Source: Bacteroidota bacterium | GTDB taxonomy: Bacteria > Bacteroidota > Bacteroidia > Flavobacteriales_F > PHOS-HE28 | DNA: 53,070 nt | Direction of reading: 5' to 3' | Assembly (NCBI GenBank): GCA_018266475.1 | Contig: JAFEAI010000270.1 | Coordinates: 1 to 53,070, forward strand | Shown here: one piece after another, positions 8,341-16,946 of the stretch | Numbering within the stretch: the stretch's first letter is position 1 | How the letters are laid out: every line of letters starts with the position of its first letter | Position numbers and translations under genes: made by a program | Notes under the pieces: generated by a model | The model's input: only the letters and a program-made list of their open reading frames with translations | Database searches by the model: none | Told to the model about the DNA's origin: nothing

Positions 8341-9933
8341 TCAAGGCCCCACGCGAGATTCCCGGTTGCCGAACTTTTCCGTTTTCCGGTCACACCATTC
8401 CAAGATCCCCCCCCACGTGCTGATAGGATACAGCGTAATCTGACCAAGGTTGTAAGTGGCCACGCCGTCTGCCGCAGGCTTGAATAAGGCATCACCGGGG
8501 TCACCGCGTTTTACGGATAGGCGAAGACCCGATGCCATCCAGTGGTGAAAGCGGAAGTCGCCCATGAGTTCGAACGTGCCGTCATCATGTGTAACGGTGT
8601 GATAGGAGGCCGTCCAGTATTCGTTCCAGCCGATGATCACACCTTGGCGAACGGGGTTTCCATGCCAGTCCACCAACTTTCCGGTGATGCGCGAGCCATG
8701 GTGCCCCGAATAGTTGTAGTAGTTCGGCAGCTCTACGCAAGGCCCCTTCGGTGACCTGGGGTCAAAGGAGCGGAACACTTTAGCAACTGGTTTGGGCGTG
8801 CCTTCCACGGTGTCTCCGCGGGCGGTAAGCGATCTGCCGTTGCGGGAAAGCAGGCCCATGTATGCCGCATGGAAGTTATGCCAGCGCACGTCCTTGTATT
8901 GCCACCAGGAATAGCCGATCGCGCCGCAGGCACGCGCTTGTGCCAAGGTCCGCATTGCAAAGGCTGTTTGGGCGGCGTATGGCACGGAATCATTGTCGGC
9001 AGGTATGGCCGTTTCGCCCACCATCCAAGGCACGTTAAGCTCCCTTCCGTACCAAGCTAGTTCATTTAGCACCTGGTCGGGCTCATATTCATAGGGGTGG
9101 AACGAAATGAAATCCACATCGATCAGCTCGGGGTCGAATTCAAAGGTTTCGCGGATGCCGGTGAGGCCAAGCGTGAAGAGGTGGTCAGGTGCATGGGCGT
9201 CCACAATTTTCCGCCATCGCGCCACGGTGCGTATCGCCTCCTGTTTGGGCCGTTCCAGCCGGTCGAAATAGAGCGGCTCGTTGAAGAGGTCAAAAGCGAG
9301 GATCGCCGTATTGTTCCGGAAGTGGTCGAGGTAGCGGGCCAGGTATCCTTCGTTCTCGGGGATATCCAGGTACACAGTGCTGAGCGGGATCACCTTCAAC
9401 CCGCATTCTGCACAAATGCTGAAGAGCTCGTCCAAGGCGTGGAGATATAGAGGCCACGTTCCCGGGTCGGAAAAGAGCAGGCTTGTGTCGTGCTCAAGTG
9501 AGATCGCGGCTTTTATGCCCAAGGAGTCCTTGTGGTCGTCCATGCCCAAGTCATTCCAGATGCCCACGATCCGCACGCTGTTGAACCCCATTTCACGGAT
9601 CAGGCGCATGTCTGCCCGAAATCGTTGCAGTGCCGTGTCCTTTGGGCAAAAGTGGCCTTCCGGTCGGTTTTGATAATCGGCTGATGGGCCGAACCAGAAG
9701 TCATTGCCCCCGGAGCGGGCACCGGCAATGTAATTTACGGCCAAGGGAAAGAAGGCGCTGTCGTTCAGTATGAAGCCTGACGGGCCCAACTGCACCATAT
9801 CCTTTTTTTTCGCACGATGGTGCGGGCCGGGCCTAAGGCAGGAAACGAGTGAAAATGCCATTGCAAGAATTGCAGTGGCCCGGATGAAAGCACAGCCCTG
9901 TACGCTGTTCTTGGCGATGGACAGGTGTTTCAT
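8341..9933 (-). CDS. Lipoprotein with GH5-like (cellulase-fold) glycoside hydrolase domain
   Basis: A 530-residue protein with a signal peptide ending in a lipobox (LAMAFSLVSC). It is followed by a TIM-barrel region with MGFNSVRIVGIW, the acid/base motif FDLFNEPLY and the nucleophile motif PWMVGETAIP. NEP and the later GE pair are the catalytic glutamates of clan GH-A families such as GH5. The last 150 residues (about 385-530) look like a separate beta domain with carboxypeptidase-regulatory features (ITGKLVDWHGNPVRQGVII). It probably acts on a glycan at the cell surface. A G8 tract on the coding strand (8407-8414) lies near the 3' end within STWGGILEW. The gene is surrounded by glycosyltransferases. 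Confidence 0.8.
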   Translation of the reverse strand: MKHLSIAKNSVQGCAFIRATAILAMAFSLVSCLRPGPHHRAKKKDMVQLGPSGFILNDSAFFPLAVNYIAGARSGGNDFWFGPSADYQNRPEGHFCPKDTALQRFRADMRLIREMGFNSVRIVGIWNDLGMDDHKDSLGIKAAISLEHDTSLLFSDPGTWPLYLHALDELFSICAECGLKVIPLSTVYLDIPENEGYLARYLDHFRNNTAILAFDLFNEPLYFDRLERPKQEAIRTVARWRKIVDAHAPDHLFTLGLTGIRETFEFDPELIDVDFISFHPYEYEPDQVLNELAWYGRELNVPWMVGETAIPADNDSVPYAAQTAFAMRTLAQARACGAIGYSWWQYKDVRWHNFHAAYMGLLSRNGRSLTARGDTVEGTPKPVAKVFRSFDPRSPKGPCVELPNYYNYSGHHGSRITGKLVDWHGNPVRQGVIIGWNEYWTASYHTVTHDDGTFELMGDFRFHHWMASGLRLSVKRGDPGDALFKPAADGVATYNLGQITLYPISTWGGILEWCDRKTEKFGNRESRVGP

Positions 9934-9964
9934 GGGTTGGCACAGGTGAAAGAGATCCGACCCT

Positions 9965-10672
9965 TCACAGCCCGTATTTCACAATGCACCAGATCGCCCG
10001 GAAGCCATCCCGCCAGCCGATCTTCTTCCCCTCGGCATACGTGCGGCCGTAGTAGCTGATGCCTACTTCATAGATGCGCGCGCCCTTCACCCGCGCCAGC
10101 TTCGCCGTCACCTCCGGCTCAAAGCCGAAGCGCTTTTCCTTCAGGTCAAGGCTTTTGGCAATGTCGCTGCGGATCAATTTGTAGCAGGTCTCCATATCGG
10201 TAAGGTTCAAATTATTGAATGCATTGGAGAGCTGCGTGAGGAACTTGTTGCCGATGCTGTGCCAGAAGAAGAGGATGCGGTGCGGGTGGTGCCCCATGAA
10301 GCGCGAGCCGAACACCACGTCGGCAAAGCCTTCCACCACTGGGCGCAGCAGGTCGTTGTATTCACGCGGGTCATATTCCAGGTCGGCGTCCTGCACGATA
10401 AGGTATTCGCCGGTGGCCTCCCGGATTCCGCGGTGGATGGCCGCACCTTTGCCCATGTTGCGGGGCTGCTGGATAAAGCGGATGCCCATGGCCGGATTGG
10501 CGGCCATGTAGCGCTCCACGGCGGCTACCGTGCCGTCGGTGCTGCCATCGTTCACGATGATCACCTCTTTGGCAATGGCGTTCATCAGCACCACATCCCG
10601 CACCTTGTCCAGGATCAGGTGGATGGTGCGCTCCTCGTTGTAGGCCGGGATGATGATGGAAAGGGTGTTCAT
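9965..10672 (-). CDS. Glycosyltransferase family 2, dolichyl/polyprenyl-phosphate mannosyltransferase-like
   Basis: A 235-residue GT-A enzyme. It has IIPAYNEERTI at the N-terminus, VNDGSTDGT, the DxD-like QDADLEYDP and GSRFMG, which is the DPM1/GtrB arrangement. There is no C-terminal membrane domain, so it resembles the soluble DPM1 type. Such enzymes load a sugar onto polyprenyl phosphate at the cytoplasmic face. The GT-C-like membrane proteins around it would be logical users of that donor; this link is inferred from position. The ATG at 10672 is chosen over an in-frame TTG nine bases upstream. Confidence 0.88.
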   Translation of the reverse strand: MNTLSIIIPAYNEERTIHLILDKVRDVVLMNAIAKEVIIVNDGSTDGTVAAVERYMAANPAMGIRFIQQPRNMGKGAAIHRGIREATGEYLIVQDADLEYDPREYNDLLRPVVEGFADVVFGSRFMGHHPHRILFFWHSIGNKFLTQLSNAFNNLNLTDMETCYKLIRSDIAKSLDLKEKRFGFEPEVTAKLARVKGARIYEVGISYYGRTYAEGKKIGWRDGFRAIWCIVKYGL

Positions 10673-10781
10673 AGTGCGCAAACATCGGATATTATTTCAT
10701 GCGCATTGTAGAGTTCAATGTGCATTGCCAAGAAACAAGTTGCTGCAGGAGGGTTGTACTCAGACCTGCTTGTCGAAATCC

Positions 10782-11522
10782 TCATTGGAGCACCCACAGG
10801 TTGAGGTCGTCCAAGTACATTACGGTGTCGTCAGTGAGCGGCCATGCCTCCAGGTGGATTTCATCTCCGGGCAAGAGCGGGAAATTGAGGTACACCGGAA
10901 GCGCTACTTGTGTCCATCTTCCAAATTGGTTCATTTGCAGCCCGGAGTTTGCATCCGCCCGGGCAATTTCTACGGGACCCCTTGTTATGCGGACAAGCAG
11001 GGCCGTCCAATTGAGGCGGCTTGGTTGCTGGATCATCGCCGTGGCCAGCACCTGCAGGTCAGGGCCTCGCAGGGTGTCCGTTACAATGCGGACAAGGGGT
11101 TGGGTGAACCTGGAGGCCGCATCAAACCTCACGCTGTATTTGCCGCTTACATGCGCTTCCGCAGTGCGGCCGGGCACACTCGCAGCCTCCATGTCCATGC
11201 TGTCATGGTAGATCACCTTTGGGACTTCATGGTGGCGCAGATCGCGGTATAGCCTGGTGCCGGAACCGGGTGAACGGTAAAGCAGTATCCAGTTTGAGGG
11301 GTCTGCACGTGCCGTGTCAGGCTCTTCCACGATGTAGAAATCCGCTGGTGCAATAGGACCTTGCCCTGCCATGGGCGTGGCAATGAGCCACTGCATACTA
11401 TCCTGTATTTGGTAGTAGGGGATGCTGCCCCAGCATTCAAACCCTGAACGGACCAGTATTGCCGGTCGCATCGGATCAAGCGGAGCATGGTACGCACGGA
11501 TCATGGAGAGCATTTTGCCCAC
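10782..11522 (-). CDS. C-terminal part of a frameshifted GT-C-like membrane protein
   Basis: An open frame of about 246 residues with only a GTG as possible start. It has no membrane helices and reads like the soluble C-terminal domain of the neighbouring gene at 14323-16113. The segment ILVRSGFECWGSIPYY corresponds by eye to ILLSGSEHFAPCWAFH, and SNWILLYRSPG to SGAVLLIRDRP. It overlaps the end of the membrane part (11476-12711) at a G8 tract. Removing one G would join the two frames into a single protein of about 640 residues. It is therefore better read as the second half of one gene than as an independent gene. Confidence 0.7.
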   Translation of the reverse strand: MGKMLSMIRAYHAPLDPMRPAILVRSGFECWGSIPYYQIQDSMQWLIATPMAGQGPIAPADFYIVEEPDTARADPSNWILLYRSPGSGTRLYRDLRHHEVPKVIYHDSMDMEAASVPGRTAEAHVSGKYSVRFDAASRFTQPLVRIVTDTLRGPDLQVLATAMIQQPSRLNWTALLVRITRGPVEIARADANSGLQMNQFGRWTQVALPVYLNFPLLPGDEIHLEAWPLTDDTVMYLDDLNLWVLQ

Positions 11523-12711
11523 CCCCCCCGGCAGGTTTCCATTCCAGGGCGTAGGTCAGATTGATGGTCCATATCTGGTGGAACAGCAGTGGAAGGCACA
11601 GCAAGCAGGCTGCCACCACCGGAATGCGGGATCTTCCTGGCCAGGCCACGAGGCCTGAAACTGGTACGAAGAGCGCGAGAGGCAAAAGAAATAGCGCAGT
11701 GCGTGTGCGCGGCATAGGCGTGCCCAACAAGAGGTGCTGGAGCGCGAACGAGGCGACGCAGGAGACAACGATAATTGTGCCGAAGGCCATGGGGCGCAGG
11801 CGATGGGCCCATCCATTGCGGAAGGCAAAACCGACGCAAGCCATGGAGCATGCGGCGAGCAAGGCGATCACAAGACCAACCATTGGCTGAGGCGTGATTC
11901 CGTATGCTTGGCCATAAAGCAGACGCATGCCCAAGGTCTCCATGGTGCAGTCCCATAGGCTGTCGCAGCCGAAGTAAAGCGCTCCCCCCATGGACAGCCG
12001 CACTGCGAATGGTACCACTGCGACCAAAGCAAGACCTGTTCCACCGATAAGCAGCCCGGCATGCCGCCATGGGGGAACCTTGTGGTGACGAAGCGTGTCG
12101 AACACCCATATCAAAATGAATGCAGCTGTAAATGCAAGGAGGTAGTTCAGCATGATAAGATGGGACAAGGTGGCAAGCACTGCCGCGGCCACAGCAAGGC
12201 CCAAGTCGCGCAGTTGCCGACCATCCGATAAGTAACGGGTAGCAAGCCAGAGGCTCAGCATCATCATGCCATTGGCGATGCCGTATCCACGGGCCAAGGA
12301 GAAGAAATCGAGCAGATAGGGGTGTGCGTTCAATAGGAGAAAGGCAGCTATGGAAAGCACCAAGGTGCGCGCCCGCAGGGCAATGCGTGCACTGGCATAA
12401 AGGTAGATCGCGTGGGCCAGGAGCACGGGAAGCCGCAAGGCCAATTCGCTGTTCCCGAACAGTGTGTTGGACAGGATCATGCCCCATACGTTCAACGGGT
12501 GGTAGTTGGCCCCCATCTGGTCATAGGCACGGGAGATGAACACCTTGGGGATCACGTGGTGGATGTAAGTCCAGCTTTCATCCCACGTGAACGAAACGGT
12601 AATGGCCCGCAGTATGGTGTAGGTGAGCAGCGCGATTGCGCATGTCGCTATTGCAACAGGCGCAATGTCGAACCTGCTTGCACGTGACTGTCGGTCGCTG
12701 CTGCGTTCCAT
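11476..12711 (-). CDS. GT-C-like membrane glycosyltransferase, N-terminal membrane part (frameshifted)
   Basis: From ATG 12711 it encodes 411 residues with about ten transmembrane helices. An alternative ATG at 12810 would overlap the preceding gene by 43 bp. The first outer loop carries FTWDESWTY and then GANYHPLNVWG and LFGNSELALRLPVLL. That is the DE motif and HPxL...LFGxSExALRLP pattern of GT39/PMT-type glycosyltransferases. The frame ends shortly after a G8 tract (11522-11529 on the plus strand) with a short non-homologous tail. The natural continuation, a soluble C-terminal domain, is in the next frame at 10782-11522. The paralogue at 14323-16113 has both parts in one frame. Confidence 0.72.
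   Translation of the reverse strand: MERSSDRQSRASRFDIAPVAIATCAIALLTYTILRAITVSFTWDESWTYIHHVIPKVFISRAYDQMGANYHPLNVWGMILSNTLFGNSELALRLPVLLAHAIYLYASARIALRARTLVLSIAAFLLLNAHPYLLDFFSLARGYGIANGMMMLSLWLATRYLSDGRQLRDLGLAVAAAVLATLSHLIMLNYLLAFTAAFILIWVFDTLRHHKVPPWRHAGLLIGGTGLALVAVVPFAVRLSMGGALYFGCDSLWDCTMETLGMRLLYGQAYGITPQPMVGLVIALLAACSMACVGFAFRNGWAHRLRPMAFGTIIVVSCVASFALQHLLLGTPMPRTRTALFLLPLALFVPVSGLVAWPGRSRIPVVAACLLCLPLLFHQIWTINLTYALEWKPAGGGGQNALHDPCVPCSA
11522..11529. repeat. C8/G8 homopolymer at a frame break
   Basis: Eight C on the plus strand (eight G in the coding sense). The upstream frame reads GGG GGG GGT GGG and ends soon after. With seven G the reading would pass to GTG GGC AAA ATG and continue through the 10782-11522 frame. 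This places the frame break exactly at the tract. Confidence 0.85.
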
Positions 12712-12767
12712 TGACGGTTCACGATTAGGCGCCGTGCGCTCAAAAGATGGGGCCAGGGAATCGGGGC

Positions 12768-14162
12768 TTAACGAGGTTGTTCCGCTGATTTGAAAGTGCG
12801 TTGTGCCCATTTCGTTTGCAATAGCACCAGGCACGCAGCAAGTACAGGCAGCCAGGCCACGCGGGATTGAAGCCTGTCGAACACGTTGGCCAAGCTGGCG
12901 GTGACCACGGCGTTCAACACCACCCACGCCAACAACATGGGCACCAGCAACCGCAGTTCCTTCTGGTGCATCCATGCTGCCCTTTTCCAATACAGGACGA
13001 ACAGGGCGAGCACCAAGGTGAACCGGACTACGCGGTTCTGAACGCCCAGGTCCCACCATTCGCCTTTGGCTTGCCGAGAGGTGGAGTAGGAAGACAATTC
13101 CCAAGGAAGGCGTTCCACAATCTCATAATACGGGGCGGATCCTTCCGCATACGGGGACAGGCCAGAGGCCGCAGATACTTGAAATAGTTGCGTGGCCGAT
13201 GCTATCATGCTGCTGCGTGCGAAGCGTCCAATGAACACAGGTTCTGCGAACAGGTCCTGAACCGCCGGGGCGACCGCTGAGTCGGCCTTGGTAAGACTTG
13301 GTCCCAGCCTGGCGATGATGCTATGGTCCCCCCAAATGAATTGTGTTGCTTCCATGGGCAGCTCATCCTTGAACGGGCATAGCGCGTAGTCGTGCGAGTC
13401 ACAATGTTCCCTCAGGAAATCGCCGAGCATGCCGTTCTCGCACAGCCGCGCGGCCAGAAACATGTGGCGCGTAGGTGAAAATGACGTTCCTAACCCGCTC
13501 TTGGCATTATACACCGTGATCAAGGTGATCCCTCCGGCCAGTACGGCCAAGGTCGCGGCCAAGCTCGCCCATGGATATGGCCGGTTGCCACTTCCCCGTT
13601 GGATCCAGTTGGCGAGCGCCAGGCCGGCAAGCAGGATCAGCACCATGGGGACATGCGCATAGTGCGCCATAAGGAAGAACAACAAGCAGGTCCATAAAAA
13701 TCCGCGTTTCACCGGACCTAATTCCGGCGCGCGCAAGATCAGGTACAAGACCAGGATTATCATCGGAGTGATAATGTCCGGCATCACTTGCGCCGCATAC
13801 CATGGCATGCTAGTGAAGGCCACAAGCACTAAGGACATGGGGATGTAGACGGCACCAAGCTGCATGCCCGGTGGCAGCACCTTGCGCAGTACCTCCAATA
13901 GCAGCCATGCCAACATGAAGGCCTGGAAGATCACCAAGGTCCATAACGTGTCCTGCCATGTAACTGCACGGATAATCAAGCCGTAGGCTACGGGCCGGTC
14001 CGCAGGGGGGACCAAAGTGAAGGCCGAGCGGATGTAGGTCCCCGAATCGGAGAATACCAACGGGTAGCCGTTGTAAAAGGCCAGGGCGGAGATCAGGAAG
14101 GTTGAACAGAGCAGGTAGAGCGCAATGCGTATTTTGTGCTTGTGGTCGAGCATGCGGCCCAT
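12768..14162 (-). CDS. Polytopic membrane protein of unknown function
   Basis: From ATG 14162 it encodes 464 residues. The frame extends to 14255, but residues before MGRMLDHKHK look non-coding. About ten hydrophobic helices are visible. After the first helix comes FYNGYPLVFSDSGTYIRSAF and later PWYAAQVMPDIITPMII, a pattern with an acidic residue in the first outer loop as in GT-C proteins. A large loop (about residues 215-370) contains the cysteines CENGML and CDSHDYALCPF. I do not recognise a named family. It lies in the same minus-strand run as two GT39-like genes and probably serves the same surface-glycan function. Confidence 0.6.
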   Translation of the reverse strand: MGRMLDHKHKIRIALYLLCSTFLISALAFYNGYPLVFSDSGTYIRSAFTLVPPADRPVAYGLIIRAVTWQDTLWTLVIFQAFMLAWLLLEVLRKVLPPGMQLGAVYIPMSLVLVAFTSMPWYAAQVMPDIITPMIILVLYLILRAPELGPVKRGFLWTCLLFFLMAHYAHVPMVLILLAGLALANWIQRGSGNRPYPWASLAATLAVLAGGITLITVYNAKSGLGTSFSPTRHMFLAARLCENGMLGDFLREHCDSHDYALCPFKDELPMEATQFIWGDHSIIARLGPSLTKADSAVAPAVQDLFAEPVFIGRFARSSMIASATQLFQVSAASGLSPYAEGSAPYYEIVERLPWELSSYSTSRQAKGEWWDLGVQNRVVRFTLVLALFVLYWKRAAWMHQKELRLLVPMLLAWVVLNAVVTASLANVFDRLQSRVAWLPVLAACLVLLQTKWAQRTFKSAEQPR

Positions 14163-14322
14163 GGTAAGATGTCTGGCAGGTTCAGTTGTTCGGAATGGGT
14201 CTTTTCGTTCAAGCACGCCAAGGTGGGTCGGGTCTTTCAAATGGCTACCGTGCAATGGCGAATGTATGCCCCATCCAAGAACAGGGGTGACTTTTGATAT
14301 GGCCCGCTAATTCCCATGTGGC

Positions 14323-16113
14323 TTATTGGTGAACGCCCATCGTTCGGATCCGTACTGCTGGAGTTTGATAGGATGAGCGGCTCTTGTTCCACAGATAGAA
14401 TCCACATTTTCCACCTTGGGGTATTGCAGGCATGAAGCGGGCTATTTCAACGAGAGTCCCGGAAGTCAATTGGGGCCAATGCCGAAGTTCCGCCGCATCA
14501 TAGCGCAGATACTGTCCAGCGCCGTCAACAACCTCTGTAACGAGCATGATGTCCGAGGTTGGGTCTGTACATTTTACCTCAGCATTAAAGATCACGCATA
14601 TGCCAGCAGGGCTACTTGGGCAAGTAACCGGCAAACGAATCCATTCATCATTGGTCCGGATGGCAGGCAATAAGGTGTCCGAGGAGAGTGACCACGCCAA
14701 TGGCCGGTCCCGGATCAATAGGACGGCACCGCTCCTGGAGCTGTCAGCAACGTGATACCCGGCCTGATATTCCCCAAGTCGCTCCCGCGTGACCACTCGT
14801 GCGTCATCGGGGTCATGCGGGTCCATATTTGACCGCATTTCAACAATTTCACCAGATCCCGCAGCTTGGTGGAATGCCCAGCATGGCGCGAAGTGTTCAG
14901 AACCGGACAACAGGATCGGCCGGCCAAGTTTTCCGTGCAATAGTGCCACTTCATCGAGAAAGCGCAACGGGAATGTTTTTTCATACGAATCGGATAACCG
15001 GTCCGTGTTCAGCGTTGCAACCGTTCGGGCAGGAAAGGCCAATAGGAGCAATGCGGCCCATCTCCATGCCCGGCGGTGACGGGCCAGCACGTCGACGGTT
15101 TCGGCATAAACGAGAATGAAAAGCGGTATCCATTGTATTGCGGCCCTATCGTAAGGGTAGTTAGTACCCATGAAATGGAACATGAAGACCCTTGCCAATA
15201 CACTGAGCAAGAACAAGGTTGAAAAAATAGTGAGATCCGAACGCCATTGCTTGTGGACTGCTTGCCAGGCAGCGAGGCCAAGCCCGATAAACAACGGGGC
15301 AATGATGACCTGGTCGGTCAAGAGGCTTCTCGGACCTGAAAATACAGCATCGATCAAGGTGCGGACCGGACCCGACATCAAACCCTTGGATGTCCCGAGG
15401 TATAGCAGGTCCTTTTGACGCAGGTCAAGCGCGATCAACAGGGCGAAAGACAGCACCGCACCAAACGCGGCAAAGGCGAGGAATGCACCCTTGCCCAATC
15501 GGTTGGTTGATGTTTGCCGATCAAGGGTAAGGACCAAAAGGGAGACACCGAACAGGATCCCGCATTCAGGCAGCAGGGAAAGGTTCGCGAACAGGGCTGC
15601 AGAGGCGGCAGCCACCATGAGCAAAAGCTGTGATAAGCTGCGGTACTTCACAAAGCCTGCAAATCCACATAAGGCCCAGATCCATCCTGCCATGGCCGGA
15701 CCGTATCCACGGAAAAGAGCGAAGAAGTCCAGCAGGAAAGGGCAAAATGCCAAGGCGAGGAATGAGCACCAACGTGTTAGGCCCATGAGGCTCCGCGTAA
15801 TGGTCCAGCAGCCCATTGCGTAGAAGGGGAACGCGGCAAGGCTGCCCCATCGAATGCCAATTGCGGAATAGCCAAAGAGCTTGTACCCGACTATGCCGAA
15901 GAAGGAGCTCAGGAAATGATTGCCGGCATCCGTATGGGACCTGAACGGCAAGAATTCCCCGGCATGTACGAACATCCAGAAAGAATTTGCCTCATCCTGG
16001 ATGAACGGCACCAGCGCGGCCCTTGTGGCCAGGTAGGACCATGCCAAAAGCACCACCCCGAGCAGGATGAAATGCGTTCCTCGTTCTTTGTCGAAGCCCA
16101 TTGGTTTGCACAT
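14323..16113 (-). CDS. GT39-like (PMT-type) membrane glycosyltransferase with C-terminal soluble domain
   Basis: A 596-residue protein. After the first helix come FIQDEANSFWMF and then DAGNHFLSSFFGIVGYKLFGYSAIGIRWGSL, the DE and nHfL...LFGxS...R pattern of lipid-linked-sugar-dependent glycosyltransferases. About ten membrane helices occupy residues 15-350, followed by a soluble domain of about 240 residues. The organisation is the same as that of the split gene at 10782-12711 and gives a useful reference for repairing it. GT39-type enzymes transfer sugars from polyprenyl phosphate in the periplasm. Here the acceptor cannot be deduced. Confidence 0.72.
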   Translation of the reverse strand: MCKPMGFDKERGTHFILLGVVLLAWSYLATRAALVPFIQDEANSFWMFVHAGEFLPFRSHTDAGNHFLSSFFGIVGYKLFGYSAIGIRWGSLAAFPFYAMGCWTITRSLMGLTRWCSFLALAFCPFLLDFFALFRGYGPAMAGWIWALCGFAGFVKYRSLSQLLLMVAAASAALFANLSLLPECGILFGVSLLVLTLDRQTSTNRLGKGAFLAFAAFGAVLSFALLIALDLRQKDLLYLGTSKGLMSGPVRTLIDAVFSGPRSLLTDQVIIAPLFIGLGLAAWQAVHKQWRSDLTIFSTLFLLSVLARVFMFHFMGTNYPYDRAAIQWIPLFILVYAETVDVLARHRRAWRWAALLLLAFPARTVATLNTDRLSDSYEKTFPLRFLDEVALLHGKLGRPILLSGSEHFAPCWAFHQAAGSGEIVEMRSNMDPHDPDDARVVTRERLGEYQAGYHVADSSRSGAVLLIRDRPLAWSLSSDTLLPAIRTNDEWIRLPVTCPSSPAGICVIFNAEVKCTDPTSDIMLVTEVVDGAGQYLRYDAAELRHWPQLTSGTLVEIARFMPAIPQGGKCGFYLWNKSRSSYQTPAVRIRTMGVHQ

Positions 16114-16169
16114 GGCGGCCTAAGGGGTCAACGTGAATGAACGATGTCCGCTGGAAACAGGGTCTGCCC

Positions 16170-16826
16170 TCACACCCCCATCTCCTTCACCTCGCCCTCC
16201 ACCACCAGCCTTCCTTCCGTCTTCGCCTTTATCTCCTCCACGCTCACGCCCGGTGCGCGTTCGGTGAGCTTGAAGCCATGGGGCGTAACGTCGAAGAAGC
16301 CCAGGTCGGTGAGCACGCGCTTCACGCAGCCCACGCCGGTGAGCGGCAGGGTGCATTGCTTCAGCAGCTTGCTTTCGCCGGCCTTGTTGGTGTGCATCAT
16401 GCACACAATGATGTTTTGCGCGCTGGCCACCAGGTCCATGGCGCCGCCCATGCCCTTCACCATTTTGCCGGGGATCTTCCAGCTGGCGATGTCGCCGTTG
16501 TCCGCCACTTCCATGGCGCCCAGCACGGTGAGGTTCACCTTTTGGGCGCGGATCATGGCGAAGCTGGTGGCGCTGTCGAAGATCGCGGAGCCGGGCAGCA
16601 GCGTCACCGTCTGCTTGCCGGCGTTGATCAGGTCGGCGTCCTCCTCGCCTGCATACGGGAACTGGCCCATGCCGAGGATGCCGTTTTCGCTTTGCAGCGT
16701 CACATTGATGCCGGGCGGGATGTGGTTGGCCACCAGCGTGGGGATGCCGATGCCGAGGTTTACGTAGTATCCGTCCTGCAGTTCGCGCGCGATGCGCTTC
16801 GCCATCTGGTTCTTGTCCAAGGCCAT
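16170..16826 (-). CDS. scoB: 3-oxoacid CoA-transferase subunit B
   Basis: From ATG 16826 it encodes 218 residues. The motif QSENGILGMG contains the catalytic glutamate (Glu47 in SENG) of family I CoA transferases. YYVNLGIGIPT near the N-terminus and PGKMVKGMGGAMDL are the normal subunit-B signatures. It works with subunit A to transfer CoA between succinyl-CoA and acetoacetate or similar acids. Subunit A, usually the immediate neighbour, is absent here: the upstream minus-strand gene is a surface protein and the downstream one a glycosyltransferase. The upstream frame extension to 16913 is not supported by family length. Confidence 0.92.
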   Translation of the reverse strand: MALDKNQMAKRIARELQDGYYVNLGIGIPTLVANHIPPGINVTLQSENGILGMGQFPYAGEEDADLINAGKQTVTLLPGSAIFDSATSFAMIRAQKVNLTVLGAMEVADNGDIASWKIPGKMVKGMGGAMDLVASAQNIIVCMMHTNKAGESKLLKQCTLPLTGVGCVKRVLTDLGFFDVTPHGFKLTERAPGVSVEEIKAKTEGRLVVEGEVKEMGV

Positions 16827-16946
16827 GCCGTTGTATGATTGGTTGGCCGTGCGCGCAGGGACCCTGGCGCGTACAAGCCGTTTTCCGAAGTTTCCAAATG
16901 TAGCCATCGGCACGGCAGCCCGTGCGCGGCCTGCTGTGCAGGTGCG

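Noticed and set aside
16170-16826. Complete scoAB operon
   Set aside because: Subunit A is not present next to subunit B in this window.
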